Of a stretch of DNA of 26,711 nucleotides, positions 1 to 6,737 are shown piece after piece; the first letter of the stretch is position 1, and each line of letters opens with the position of its first letter. The notes below the pieces were generated by a model, which ran no database searches, was not told the origin of the DNA, and saw only the letters and a list, made by a program, of their open reading frames with translations. The translations under genes and the position numbers were made by a program. The stretch comes from a virus: positions 1 through 26,711 of the IMG/VR virus record IMGVR_UViG_3300006641_000148; one strand, written 5' to 3'.

Positions 1-271
1 CATACCCGTTTACAAAGCGAACAGGAAAGTCAATGAAATCAACGGTCTACCCAGACCACCCCCGCGCCAGTGCTAGCTTTGCGTACCGTCACTTATTGCA
101 CTGAAAACGAGGAGACCCCTTAAAACAAGTACCTGACCCAAACCCAGCTCGCTGAACGCTGGGTGTTGACGTATTAGCTTTCTTACATCTGTTTGTTGGT
201 GTACTTTCTCCATTGAGGGGCAAGACATGAACACTGTGTTTCGACGATAGTCCCCAGACCTTCCGTGCGGT
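1..271. other. Gene-poor left edge downstream of lysis cassette
   Basis: No convincing gene is seen in this stretch. It lies downstream of the endolysin on the minus strand. It contains an inverted repeat, ACCCAGC at 142-148 and GCTGGGT at 158-164 with a 9-base loop, which could be a weak factor-dependent terminator for the lysis transcript; no clear U-tract follows it on the minus strand. A minus-strand reading frame from about 228 or 213 down to 73 would give a peptide of about 50 residues, but neither ATG has a Shine-Dalgarno sequence and the product resembles no family known to me. No Rz/Rz1 spanin pair, tRNA or attachment repeat is recognised. Confidence 0.5.
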
Positions 272-742
272 TCACGATCGAGGGTTATGAAGCAGCCAAG
301 CGGCCTCGGCCTCCCGGCGGGCGACGAGTCCCGGCAGCACTTTCCCGCCGCCAAAAACCCATCGGCGCAGTTCCGTGCCGGCCGCTAACCAGTCGCGCTG
401 GTTTATTCGTCGCCGCAGTGTGGAGGTCTGTAAACGCCCTGCTCCTAAATTAAAAGTGAAGTCAACGATCGCCGCCAAACGCGAATCGGGCTCAGTCGCC
501 AAGACCGGACAATACCGGAGCGTGGCGTTCGCAGCGGTCATCAGGTCATGCGCCAGATAGACATCACCTTCTTCCACAGAGATCGGTGGATGCTTCGGAT
601 CACACAGACGACCGTAGCCAATCGTCCAATAGCCAGCTGGACAGATATACGGATGGGCGCGCCCAGGATCAGCCTTTGGAACGCGATGAAACCCTTCGAA
701 GCGCTTGGCCAGATCGATAGCCAATTTCGGCACTTCGATCAC
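272..742 (-). CDS. Phage endolysin, GH24 lysozyme (T4/P22-like)
   Basis: Predicted muramidase of about 156 residues that cleaves the glycan strands of peptidoglycan at the end of infection. The N-terminal region holds the glutamate of the KRFEGF motif (residue 16), followed by YICPAGYWTIGYG, which gives the C-x5-T part of the GH24 active site (C34, T40). The later FNLGAGRL and ARREAEAAWLL segments are typical of the family's C-terminal lobe. The start is taken as GTG at 742 because it overlaps the holin stop as GTGA; longer versions run deep into the holin gene. No signal or anchor helix is seen, so release should depend on the upstream holin. It is the last gene of the lysis cassette. The family call is secure; the start is likely but not proven. 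Confidence 0.9.
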   Translation of the reverse strand: MIEVPKLAIDLAKRFEGFHRVPKADPGRAHPYICPAGYWTIGYGRLCDPKHPPISVEEGDVYLAHDLMTAANATLRYCPVLATEPDSRLAAIVDFTFNLGAGRLQTSTLRRRINQRDWLAAGTELRRWVFGGGKVLPGLVARREAEAAWLLHNPRS

Positions 743-1215
743 GATCGAGCCCGATCGAAAACACGCCCGAGGAACCAGAAGTTGAGCACGCCAGCCCAAA
801 GCGCCTGATCGGCCTCAGTCCAGGCATGCAAGATGGCCTCGCCCCAGGCAGCACCAGCCGTCACTGCGGCGGCGAACGCTGCTGTCTTGGCAGCGCAGTA
901 CAGGCCCATGAACCAGTAGGTGATGACGGGGCGAACGCTCGCAGAAAGAGCGTCGACCCAGTTCACCCCAGAAGGACGCCCCTGAGCGGTCACCGCCTCG
1001 CGTAGCGCCTCGATAGCGCCGACATTCCAAGCGGCTTCGGCCGCCGCACCGATCTCGGCCATATGCTGGGCACCGCGTAACTTCTCGAACTCCAGCGCCT
1101 TGTCCTGCATGGCGAGTTCGTGCCCGCGCTCGCCCTTTCGGTCGAGCCACTTCAGGATCTCGGGAGCCAAGCGAAAGGCGCCTCCGAGAAGGCCTCCGAG
1201 CAGCGTCTCGATCAT
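739..1215 (-). CDS. Three-helix phage holin (3TM_holin family)
   Basis: Protein of about 158 residues starting MIETLLGGLLGGAFRLAPEI, with a first hydrophobic helix, a long charged helix (KWLDRKGERGHELAMQDKA onward) and then hydrophobic segments around RPVITYWFMGLYCAAKTAAF and the aromatic C-terminal region. This layout matches the phage 3TM holin family, which permeabilises the inner membrane so that the endolysin can reach the wall. The ATG at 1215 overlaps the stop of the upstream gene as ATGA, and the stop overlaps the endolysin GTG, so the three lysis genes look translationally coupled. An upstream in-frame extension to 1308 exists but lies inside the preceding gene and is not supported. 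Confidence 0.82.
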   Translation of the reverse strand: MIETLLGGLLGGAFRLAPEILKWLDRKGERGHELAMQDKALEFEKLRGAQHMAEIGAAAEAAWNVGAIEALREAVTAQGRPSGVNWVDALSASVRPVITYWFMGLYCAAKTAAFAAAVTAGAAWGEAILHAWTEADQALWAGVLNFWFLGRVFDRARS

Positions 1216-1502
1216 TGGGAGCCTCCCATCAGCTTGAGCTTGATAGCGGCGCCGACCAGCAGACAGGCCAGAATGCCCGTGGTCACCACCCGGATGGCTG
1301 TCTGCCAAGCCGTATGTCTGGCATCTCGCCAGGCATCAAGGAGCCCACGCAGTTCGCGGATGTCGCGCGCCGCATGGCCGTTTTCCAGGCCCAGATGGGC
1401 CAGACATCTTTCTGCACCTCGTTCGGCGGCACGCGTCAATAGTTCATCAAGGTCCTCCTGGCGCATGCTGAGGATCAATGGATGCTGGGTTTCATCGGTC
1501 AA
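1212..1502 (-). CDS. Small lysis-cassette membrane protein, DUF6127-like
   Basis: Predicted protein of about 96 residues: a charged, probably helical N-terminal part (MRQEDLDELLTRAAERGAE) and one C-terminal membrane helix around VTTGILACLLVGAAIKLKL. This resembles DUF6127 proteins found next to holins; the biochemical role is unknown, and a holin-regulating or second holin-like role is only inference. The start is chosen as TTG at 1502-1500 because GGAG at 1512-1509 precedes it by six bases, whereas the internal ATG at 1466 has no ribosome binding site. That Shine-Dalgarno sequence directly follows the U-tract of the terminator at 1511-1550. The 3' end overlaps the holin start by four bases. 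Confidence 0.7.
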   Translation of the reverse strand: MTDETQHPLILSMRQEDLDELLTRAAERGAERCLAHLGLENGHAARDIRELRGLLDAWRDARHTAWQTAIRVVTTGILACLLVGAAIKLKLMGGSQ

Positions 1503-1510
1503 GGTTTTCT

Positions 1511-1550
1511 CCAAAAAGAAAAAGCCCGCGCTAGCGTGAACCAGGCGGGC
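1511..1550 (-). terminator. Rho-independent terminator between fibre module and lysis cassette
   Basis: Read on the minus strand, GCCCGC (1550-1545) pairs with GCGGGC (1529-1524) across a 15-base loop that can fold further, and is followed by TTTTTCTTTTT. It begins 22 bases after the radical SAM stop codon and ends at the Shine-Dalgarno sequence of the first lysis gene. It would attenuate readthrough from the tail operon into lysis genes, or be bypassed by antitermination. Confidence 0.8.
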
Positions 1551-1572
1551 CGGAACAAGAAATTTCTTGGTA

Positions 1573-2943
1573 CTAGGCAGCGACTACCGGAATGGGGAAC
1601 GGCTTTGCCTTATGGCTGCCATCTGCTGGGGTCGGATGCACAAAACCGAACACATCCTTGCGGGCATCCGGGAGGTCTCCCTCGATGTAGACCGGAACTA
1701 GCCCGGTGAGGAACTCAATTCCTGCCGCGAAAATTGGCAGTGCATCTGAATATGCGTTGTTGCACGACACCTCCCACAGTGGCCCCTCCAAGAACATGCA
1801 GGCTCCTTTGCAGATTTGGAGCATTGGACAGTTCGGACATTCAGATCGATGCGACCAATGGGTAGCGGTTCGGAGGGCCACCTGATCGAGTTGGCTGGTG
1901 TGCCCAATGCGGTGAGATTCACCATTCGGAGCCAAAGCAGTGGCGCTGACGTTCTGACACGTAAGCACATTACCCTTGAGGTCCACGGCAATGGAGTCAT
2001 GCCGATCCATGCCGCACTTTTGTCCCAGGCTGGATGCCGGCCTTTTGAACCTCAGCGAATTGACGAAGGACGTCACCCGATCCCGAACGCTTGCAATGCG
2101 GTCGGCCTTTCCATTCCGGATGTCGTGAAAAGCTTGGCGTCTGAATGAATGGAATTCTTCAGGTCGAAGCGATTGGCTGATGCCGCCTGAGTCATAGGCA
2201 TCCACAAAACCGCCCTCCCCGATATGCACATCGGAGTCGCCAGTCAGTTCGACAAAAAAAGACTGGATGGCTGCTCTTGACTGGTTTTCACGATTGAGCA
2301 TCGCGTTGAAGCTGAAACGCTCTTTCGGAGCCAATCGACGGTACAGGTCGAGGATGGCCGCCCTGGAATCTGGCTCTGCCAATGGGTCAGGACCACGCAC
2401 ATGCTGGCCAGGCCCATCGTGCGAGACGCTGACGGTGAAACCCAGGTCATCAAGCCACTGGTTGGTCGACGGACTCAGAAGAGATCCGTTGGTGATCACA
2501 GAGAACCTAGCCTCAGGATATTTCTCTCGTAAGGCCTGTGCTAAAGGTCGGAGCGTCTTGATGTAGACCAGCGGCTCTCCACCCCAGAATTCGATGGCCT
2601 CTGGCGGACTCATGACCCAGTCCTTCAGTGAAGCAAGAAAGCCATCGACATCCTCCGGGTTCGTGTCCACATTGCGGGCCACGAAACGCTGAGAACAGTA
2701 TTCGCAGGCGTAATTGCATGACAAGCCGAGTGAGATTTTGAGAACGCGCGGGGACGTTTTACCCAAGGGAGTGTCCTTGCTCGTCACCGGCGCAGACGCT
2801 GGAGTGCTCCGCAGTGATGCATCGACCGTACGAACCAGCGATTGCCCGTGAAGGTCGGTCAAGCTGGAATCCGAATTGTCGTAGTGCAGTGGCACCACCT
2901 CATCCGTGCGTGGATCGACCGTGGTGATCAGGAATTTAGCCAT
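1573..2943 (-). CDS. Radical SAM/SPASM peptide- or protein-modifying enzyme
   Basis: Predicted 456-residue radical S-adenosylmethionine enzyme. The cluster-binding motif is C76-x3-C80-x2-C83 (SCNYACEYCSQ), followed by the GGEP SAM-contact motif at 121-124 and SVITNGSLL at about 148. The C-terminal part has a full SPASM-type cysteine set: C310, C329, C369, C372, C378, C382 and C394, which in this superfamily holds two auxiliary iron-sulfur clusters. Known SPASM enzymes modify proteins or ribosomal peptides (thioether crosslinks, sulfatase maturation, C-C bonds). The ATG at 2943 overlaps the upstream oxygenase stop as ATGGCTAA and has GGAAAG upstream; a longer frame to 3033 has no support. It is the last gene of a coupled fibre operon, so the Cys-rich fibre tip encoded upstream is the most obvious candidate substrate. 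No recognition (RRE) domain is evident. Family call very secure, substrate inferred. Confidence 0.93.
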   Translation of the reverse strand: MAKFLITTVDPRTDEVVPLHYDNSDSSLTDLHGQSLVRTVDASLRSTPASAPVTSKDTPLGKTSPRVLKISLGLSCNYACEYCSQRFVARNVDTNPEDVDGFLASLKDWVMSPPEAIEFWGGEPLVYIKTLRPLAQALREKYPEARFSVITNGSLLSPSTNQWLDDLGFTVSVSHDGPGQHVRGPDPLAEPDSRAAILDLYRRLAPKERFSFNAMLNRENQSRAAIQSFFVELTGDSDVHIGEGGFVDAYDSGGISQSLRPEEFHSFRRQAFHDIRNGKADRIASVRDRVTSFVNSLRFKRPASSLGQKCGMDRHDSIAVDLKGNVLTCQNVSATALAPNGESHRIGHTSQLDQVALRTATHWSHRSECPNCPMLQICKGACMFLEGPLWEVSCNNAYSDALPIFAAGIEFLTGLVPVYIEGDLPDARKDVFGFVHPTPADGSHKAKPFPIPVVAA

Positions 2944-3553
2944 TGTGTCTTTCCACCTTGATGTTGAGAAGTACCTGCATGAAGGGCGCATCTCCCATGT
3001 AGGTTTTTTGAAAATGAACGGCACGGGCATCAAATGCCACGAGTAATCCCCTGTGAGGCTGTATCCAGTACTTGGCGTGTGTTTCCCACGGCATCAAGCA
3101 TTTGCCAAAGCCCGAGGAGCGCCAGTCTGGATTGCAGATGGCAAAGGCATTCGCCCCGTATCGATTCACCTGCTCTTGCAAGTCTTTTGAAGGTTCCAGT
3201 TCAGGACCATTGGGGAAATACACCGCCTGCAAGTGGCACTCATCCTCATCCGAGTGAGGCATGATTTCCAAACCTGCGGTACGAACAACTTCCCGTCCTT
3301 GCAGGTGGGTGATCCGCCCACACGGCCCCACAAAGTCCCGTTGAAGGACAGGTAGTGCCATCCGGGCCAGTTGAGATGCAGTTGGGACCGATCCGTCAAA
3401 TATGTTGTGCGGATGCCGGCCCCAAATCTCACCCGCATCGGTCTTCATCGCGCCATGGACCTGCAATAGCGCCTGGTACAGCAGAAGGTCAAATGTGGGA
3501 TCAGTGTTGAGGGACCATAGACCCACAGCGGTGGGAAATAGGTTCAACCTCAT
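2936..3553 (-). CDS. Putative 2-oxoglutarate/Fe(II)-dependent oxygenase
   Basis: Predicted 205-residue protein. The N-terminus (LNLFPTAVGLWSLN) resembles the opening of the 2OG-FeII_Oxy_5 / TIGR02466 group, common in phages. A likely iron-binding facial triad is H100-x-D102 (MPHSDEDE) and H180 in GLLVAFDARAVHFQ, followed by a strand ending LLNIKVE in the usual double-stranded beta-helix order. The basic residue that normally grips 2-oxoglutarate after the second histidine is not obvious, so the co-substrate is uncertain. Members hydroxylate proteins, peptides or small molecules. The ATG overlaps the upstream stop as ATGA, and the stop overlaps the radical SAM start by eight bases. This arrangement suggests joint action with the radical SAM enzyme on one target, possibly the fibre protein; that is inference. 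Confidence 0.72.
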   Translation of the reverse strand: MRLNLFPTAVGLWSLNTDPTFDLLLYQALLQVHGAMKTDAGEIWGRHPHNIFDGSVPTASQLARMALPVLQRDFVGPCGRITHLQGREVVRTAGLEIMPHSDEDECHLQAVYFPNGPELEPSKDLQEQVNRYGANAFAICNPDWRSSGFGKCLMPWETHAKYWIQPHRGLLVAFDARAVHFQKTYMGDAPFMQVLLNIKVERHNG

Positions 3554-4407
3554 AGAACGTTCACCATCAGGTCATCGGTTCCAGAGAAATACTTGAATCC
3601 CACCTTGATCTTGGCCGAATCCCCCGCAGCCATGCCATCCGGTCTAAAGCTCGTCGAACCCGCACCGCCTGCAGTTCTGACGCGCCGGGCCACCAGATAA
3701 CCCGCCGTAGACTCCAGGTACACCTCGGCATCACGTTCTTCAATCGGCTCACCGTCTGGCGTTTCGAATTTGAAATTTATGCTGACTTCACCGTTGGACA
3801 CGACATTCAGTGATGGCCCTCCGACAAAGCGGACGACGGGGAGCGTTTCTTCGCGAACCAGCGCCAATGTGATGGCGGGTATGACTTCGATGTTGTGACT
3901 GGCCTTTATCAACTCCGGACTGAAAACATTGAAGCCAAGCGTCCAGTCCTCAAAAGGCGATGACCTGAAGGGCACCAAGATGTGCCCGATCGGATGTGTT
4001 TGAAGAACCGATGCGTGATAGGCCTGCGCATCCATCTTCGACCCTAGGGTCGCAACGTAGAGATTGGGCGTCTGTTGAAAAAACCCCGAAGGTGTCCCGT
4101 ACCTCTCCATGACCCCAACCGGGGCGTAAAGCATGAAACTGGCGTGATCTGAGAACTCAGCGTGCTGGCGCAATGTTTCCAGATCCAGCGTGCGCTGATA
4201 GATCGGATCGCCAAAGACACCGAAACCTCCGCGCCATTCAGCGATCAGGGCTTGATCAAAGAACTTGCCCCCGTTGGTGTGAAGTTTGGAAGGATCGCCT
4301 ACGAACTCCTGCTGCATGACAGATCGGACGCTGAAGGAGAGGACTGATCCGTCGAGCGCCACATCCAAAGCGAATGGGGGATTCTTGTTGCCGATGAAGA
4401 GTTTCAT
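3550..4407 (-). CDS. Cysteine-free protein of unknown function in fibre-modification operon
   Basis: I do not recognise a family for this 285-residue protein. It contains no cysteine at all, in contrast to its three neighbours. The first about 200 residues are mixed alpha/beta with many aromatic residues (for example AEWRGGFGVFGDPIYQ and HILVPFRSSPFEDWTLGFN). The last about 80 residues (GEVSINFKFETPDGEPIEER onward, ending GFKYFSGTDDLMVNVL) look like an Ig-like beta-sandwich. There is no signal peptide or membrane helix. The start has a strong ribosome site (GAGGAGAGG) just after the stop of the Cys-rich fibre gene, and the end overlaps the oxygenase start as ATGA. Possible roles are a fibre-assembly chaperone, a substrate adaptor for the modifying enzymes, or a structural partner of the fibre; none is shown. 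Confidence 0.8.
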   Translation of the reverse strand: MKLFIGNKNPPFALDVALDGSVLSFSVRSVMQQEFVGDPSKLHTNGGKFFDQALIAEWRGGFGVFGDPIYQRTLDLETLRQHAEFSDHASFMLYAPVGVMERYGTPSGFFQQTPNLYVATLGSKMDAQAYHASVLQTHPIGHILVPFRSSPFEDWTLGFNVFSPELIKASHNIEVIPAITLALVREETLPVVRFVGGPSLNVVSNGEVSINFKFETPDGEPIEERDAEVYLESTAGYLVARRVRTAGGAGSTSFRPDGMAAGDSAKIKVGFKYFSGTDDLMVNVL

Positions 4408-4416
4408 GTCCTCTCC

Positions 4417-5379
4417 TCAGCAGCAATTGCAATCGCAATTGCAGTTGTAGCGCGTGGTTTGCGATCCAAAACTGATGGTCGACCCGCCATCAACCAAGCG
4501 GAGCATGTAGTAATACGGGGTCGGCGCCTGGTCGCCGCAGTTGTAGTAATCAGCAGTGTTCGCCACGCAATTAGGTGCGCCTTGCCAGCCCGAAGTCGGG
4601 TTACTACTTCGGAAGCAATTGCTGACAGCATTGAAGAAGTAGTCGTGCAGCCACCCGTAGTTGGCAGTCCACAACGAGCCGCCGTTGTTCATGTACATGT
4701 CCCAGTTCCCGTCGGACTTCAAAAAGCCCATGAGATTGCTGTTCACATGCAGCGAGCGAGTCACATTGTCCGTGTCCTGCATCGTGATCGTCGGGGCGGT
4801 GTTCTGAATCGTCAGGTTCCCAGTCATCGTGTCGCCCGACTTGGCCACTCGGCTGGACAGATCAATGTTGACTGTGGCGTTGCCAGCGGCATCGGGGCCG
4901 GCGCCATTGACGGAGCGCACAAAAGCAGCCGAGTCATACCCGTCCAACTTATCGGCATCGGCTGCCTTGGCCGTGATGCCGAGATACGTCGTGTTGTGGT
5001 TGTGCGTGCTCGATGCGAAGGCGCTGGCGTGCTGGCCGTCCAGCAAGTCGGCATCGAGTCCAGTCCCGGCGCCGTCGACGGTGAGAAGCTTGGCCAGTAC
5101 ATCGGCTGCGGTGTAAGAAGCCGCATTGAGCTTGGCCGCGAACTGGGCATCAATTCCGCTGGACAAGTCCATGATGAAACGCCAGTTGTCGGGGTTGACT
5201 CCGATCAACTGGTAGAGCTTCAACTGATCCGTTCGGTAGCACAGCATCCCCACCTGAAGATTGGTGGTCGGGTAGGTGGTGCCGCTGTGGCAGGAGATCG
5301 CCGTCTTGTCGTTGTTCAGGATCTCAATCAACGAATCCGAGAGCGTTCTGGACGATGGAATGTCGGTGAAGCTTTGCAT
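4417..5379 (-). CDS. Tail fibre protein with Asn-Cys-rich C-terminus
   Basis: Predicted 320-residue fibre. Residues 105-155 carry two LDG repeats typical of trimeric phage tail fibres (LDADLLDGQHASAF and ADKLDGYDSAAFVR), then SGDTMTGNLTIQN at about 181, another widespread fibre motif. From about 210 a distal domain follows (NLMGFLKSDGNWDMYMNNGG, NYGWLHDYFF). Eight of the ten cysteines lie in the last 66 residues: 255, 271, 281, 313, 315, 317, 319 and 320. The first seven of these directly follow Asn (one follows Asp), and the chain ends NCNCDCNCC. The gene starts right after the preceding fibre's stop (TAG-ATG). It is followed by coupled genes for an unknown protein, a putative oxygenase and a radical SAM enzyme. 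The tip may bind metal, form disulfides or be enzymatically modified. Confidence 0.88.
   Translation of the reverse strand: MQSFTDIPSSRTLSDSLIEILNNDKTAISCHSGTTYPTTNLQVGMLCYRTDQLKLYQLIGVNPDNWRFIMDLSSGIDAQFAAKLNAASYTAADVLAKLLTVDGAGTGLDADLLDGQHASAFASSTHNHNTTYLGITAKAADADKLDGYDSAAFVRSVNGAGPDAAGNATVNIDLSSRVAKSGDTMTGNLTIQNTAPTITMQDTDNVTRSLHVNSNLMGFLKSDGNWDMYMNNGGSLWTANYGWLHDYFFNAVSNCFRSSNPTSGWQGAPNCVANTADYYNCGDQAPTPYYYMLRLVDGGSTISFGSQTTRYNCNCDCNCC
4420..4446 (-). repeat. Tandem hexamer coding the (Asn/Asp)-Cys tail
   Basis: Read on the minus strand, the end of the fibre gene is four near-identical hexamers, AACTGC, AATTGC, GATTGC and AATTGC, followed by TGC and the stop. It encodes NCNCDCNCC. Such a short tandem could expand or contract by slippage and so change the number of Cys-Asn units. 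Confidence 0.9.
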
Positions 5380-6732
5380 CTAGTACCCCTGTGCAATCCA
5401 AGTGAAGGAGCCGGTCAATCTCGTGCCGGAACTGTTTTCGAGGACGGCGATAAAGCCGGAAGTGGTGACTGCACCCAGCAGCCGAGGGATGGCGACTGTC
5501 GTGCCACCCTTGTGGGTCGTGGTCACCTCGGGCGGGACACGAAAGTTGCGGGAAAAATAGATTGCGGCACCCGCAGCGGCATCGGTGATCTGGGCAGTGC
5601 CCCGGTCAAAGATGTCAGGCACATCGACTGTCACCCGCAATGCGTCAATGAAGCCGCGATCAGAGTTGCGCGAGTTCAAGATGGCTCGAAACAGCGCGCG
5701 CCTGTAGGTGTAGTCGCCCTGGATGAAATCCCGAAAGTCGGTGTAACCCGGCGGGTGGCCAGCTTCGACGATGGCGGCAAAGTCTTGCTGGGTGATTTCG
5801 GTGCTGGCGACGAGCATGTCGCTGATCACGCCGTTGGCATGCCGGCGGTATTGCTCGGCCAGCGCCAGAGCCTCACGCACTTTCAGGTTCATTGCCCTTC
5901 GCAGGGCGTCCGACATTGCGAAGCCCTCGGTCAGGTTGCGGCGGTAGGCCACCGATCTGCCCAGTACTTCCGCGATGGCCAAGGCTTCAGCCACCCGCTT
6001 GATGGATTGCCGGGCCGCTTTGTCCGCGATGCCAAACGCCTCAGCGACCGGCTTTCGGACCTGCTTTGCGCCCAGATCGCTGACACTCAGACTTTCACTG
6101 ATGCGCAAAATGAAGGCGATCAGATCGGTGTAGGTCTCGGCAAACGCTACGGCTTCTGAGATGCGCTTAGTCATCAGCCGGTCCAAGTCGTCACCCAGTC
6201 CAAATGCTTCGTAGGCGTTCTTGGTCACACCGCGTTGTGGGGTCTCCGAAATCAGCAGGCTTTCTGCCAGGCGCTTGGTATTGCTCTGACGAAGCACGTC
6301 ACCCCAAGCCAGGCTCTCCGAGGAGTTTTTCGTCAGGAGGCGAGTGAGGTAATCGGATGCTAGGAAGGCCTCCCGAACCTCCTTGCGATTGGCTTTTCCG
6401 ACGCCCTCCGCAAAAGCCATTGATTCCACCCATCGAAGCACAAAGGCGATGAGGTCTGAATAGGTCTCTCCAAACCCAACTGCCTCGGACTCGCGCAGGG
6501 TCAACTGCTTGGCCATCCTCTCAGCGAAGCCCATCGCCTCGCTGGACCGCTTGGTCCACTGTCGTCCCGACGCCTCGACCACCGCGAGAGTCACGGCAAC
6601 GGCTACGTTGTAGACAGCGGGATAGGCAGTGGTCCAGTTCTTCCCGGCACTGGCGCTCGACCACGTAAAGCTCGCCGACGCCCATGTGTACCTCGCTCCT
6701 GGGGTTTCGGCGACTGTCACTGTATCGGGCAT
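5380..6732 (-). CDS. Repeat-stalk tail fibre/appendage protein
   Basis: Predicted 450-residue structural protein. Residues 1-60 form an N-terminal region (TWASASFTWSSASAGKNWTT) that may attach to the tail tip. Residues 63-299 consist of 13 copies of a unit beginning E-[AS]-x-x-[FLIVM], spaced 18 residues apart with three 20-residue spacings. Residues 303-385 are a conserved-looking linker domain (YTDFRDFIQGDYTYRRALFR). The last about 65 residues (NFRVPPEVTTTHKGG to SGSRL-like GTRLTGSFTWIAQGY) resemble the beta-rich C-terminal caps of phage tail fibres. It starts five bases after the previous tail gene and ends directly at the ATG of the Cys-rich fibre gene. No enzyme motif is seen. Role as a stalk or host-contact fibre is inferred from architecture and position. 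Confidence 0.75.
   Translation of the reverse strand: MPDTVTVAETPGARYTWASASFTWSSASAGKNWTTAYPAVYNVAVAVTLAVVEASGRQWTKRSSEAMGFAERMAKQLTLRESEAVGFGETYSDLIAFVLRWVESMAFAEGVGKANRKEVREAFLASDYLTRLLTKNSSESLAWGDVLRQSNTKRLAESLLISETPQRGVTKNAYEAFGLGDDLDRLMTKRISEAVAFAETYTDLIAFILRISESLSVSDLGAKQVRKPVAEAFGIADKAARQSIKRVAEALAIAEVLGRSVAYRRNLTEGFAMSDALRRAMNLKVREALALAEQYRRHANGVISDMLVASTEITQQDFAAIVEAGHPPGYTDFRDFIQGDYTYRRALFRAILNSRNSDRGFIDALRVTVDVPDIFDRGTAQITDAAAGAAIYFSRNFRVPPEVTTTHKGGTTVAIPRLLGAVTTSGFIAVLENSSGTRLTGSFTWIAQGY
5836..6546 (-). repeat. Thirteen 18-residue protein repeats in fibre stalk
   Basis: The repeat-initial glutamates fall at residues 65, 83, 103, 121, 139, 157, 175, 193, 213, 231, 249, 269 and 287. 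Spacing is 18 residues with three steps of 20. The loose consensus is E-[AS]-x-x-hydrophobic-small-[ED], then a basic stretch near the end of the unit. Units 2 and 8 are almost identical (EAVGFGETYSDLIAFVLR and EAVAFAETYTDLIAFILR), which suggests a later duplication of a 110-residue block. Confidence 0.9.
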
Positions 6733-6737
6733 GACAA

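Noticed and set aside
73-354. Minus-strand open frame at the left edge
   Set aside because: It overlaps the end of the endolysin gene, later ATGs lack ribosome sites and the peptide resembles nothing known. Kept only as a remark in the gap entry.
1573-2943. Radical SAM protein as a sulfatase maturase (anSME)
   Set aside because: The SPASM layout fits, but no sulfatase and no C/S-x-P/A-x-R target motif was seen in the neighbouring proteins.
4459-6159. Plus-strand open frame of 566 codons opposite the fibre genes
   Set aside because: It runs antisense across two well-supported fibre genes, has no family resemblance or convincing ribosome site, and is explained by the high G+C content and repetitive codons of the opposite strand.
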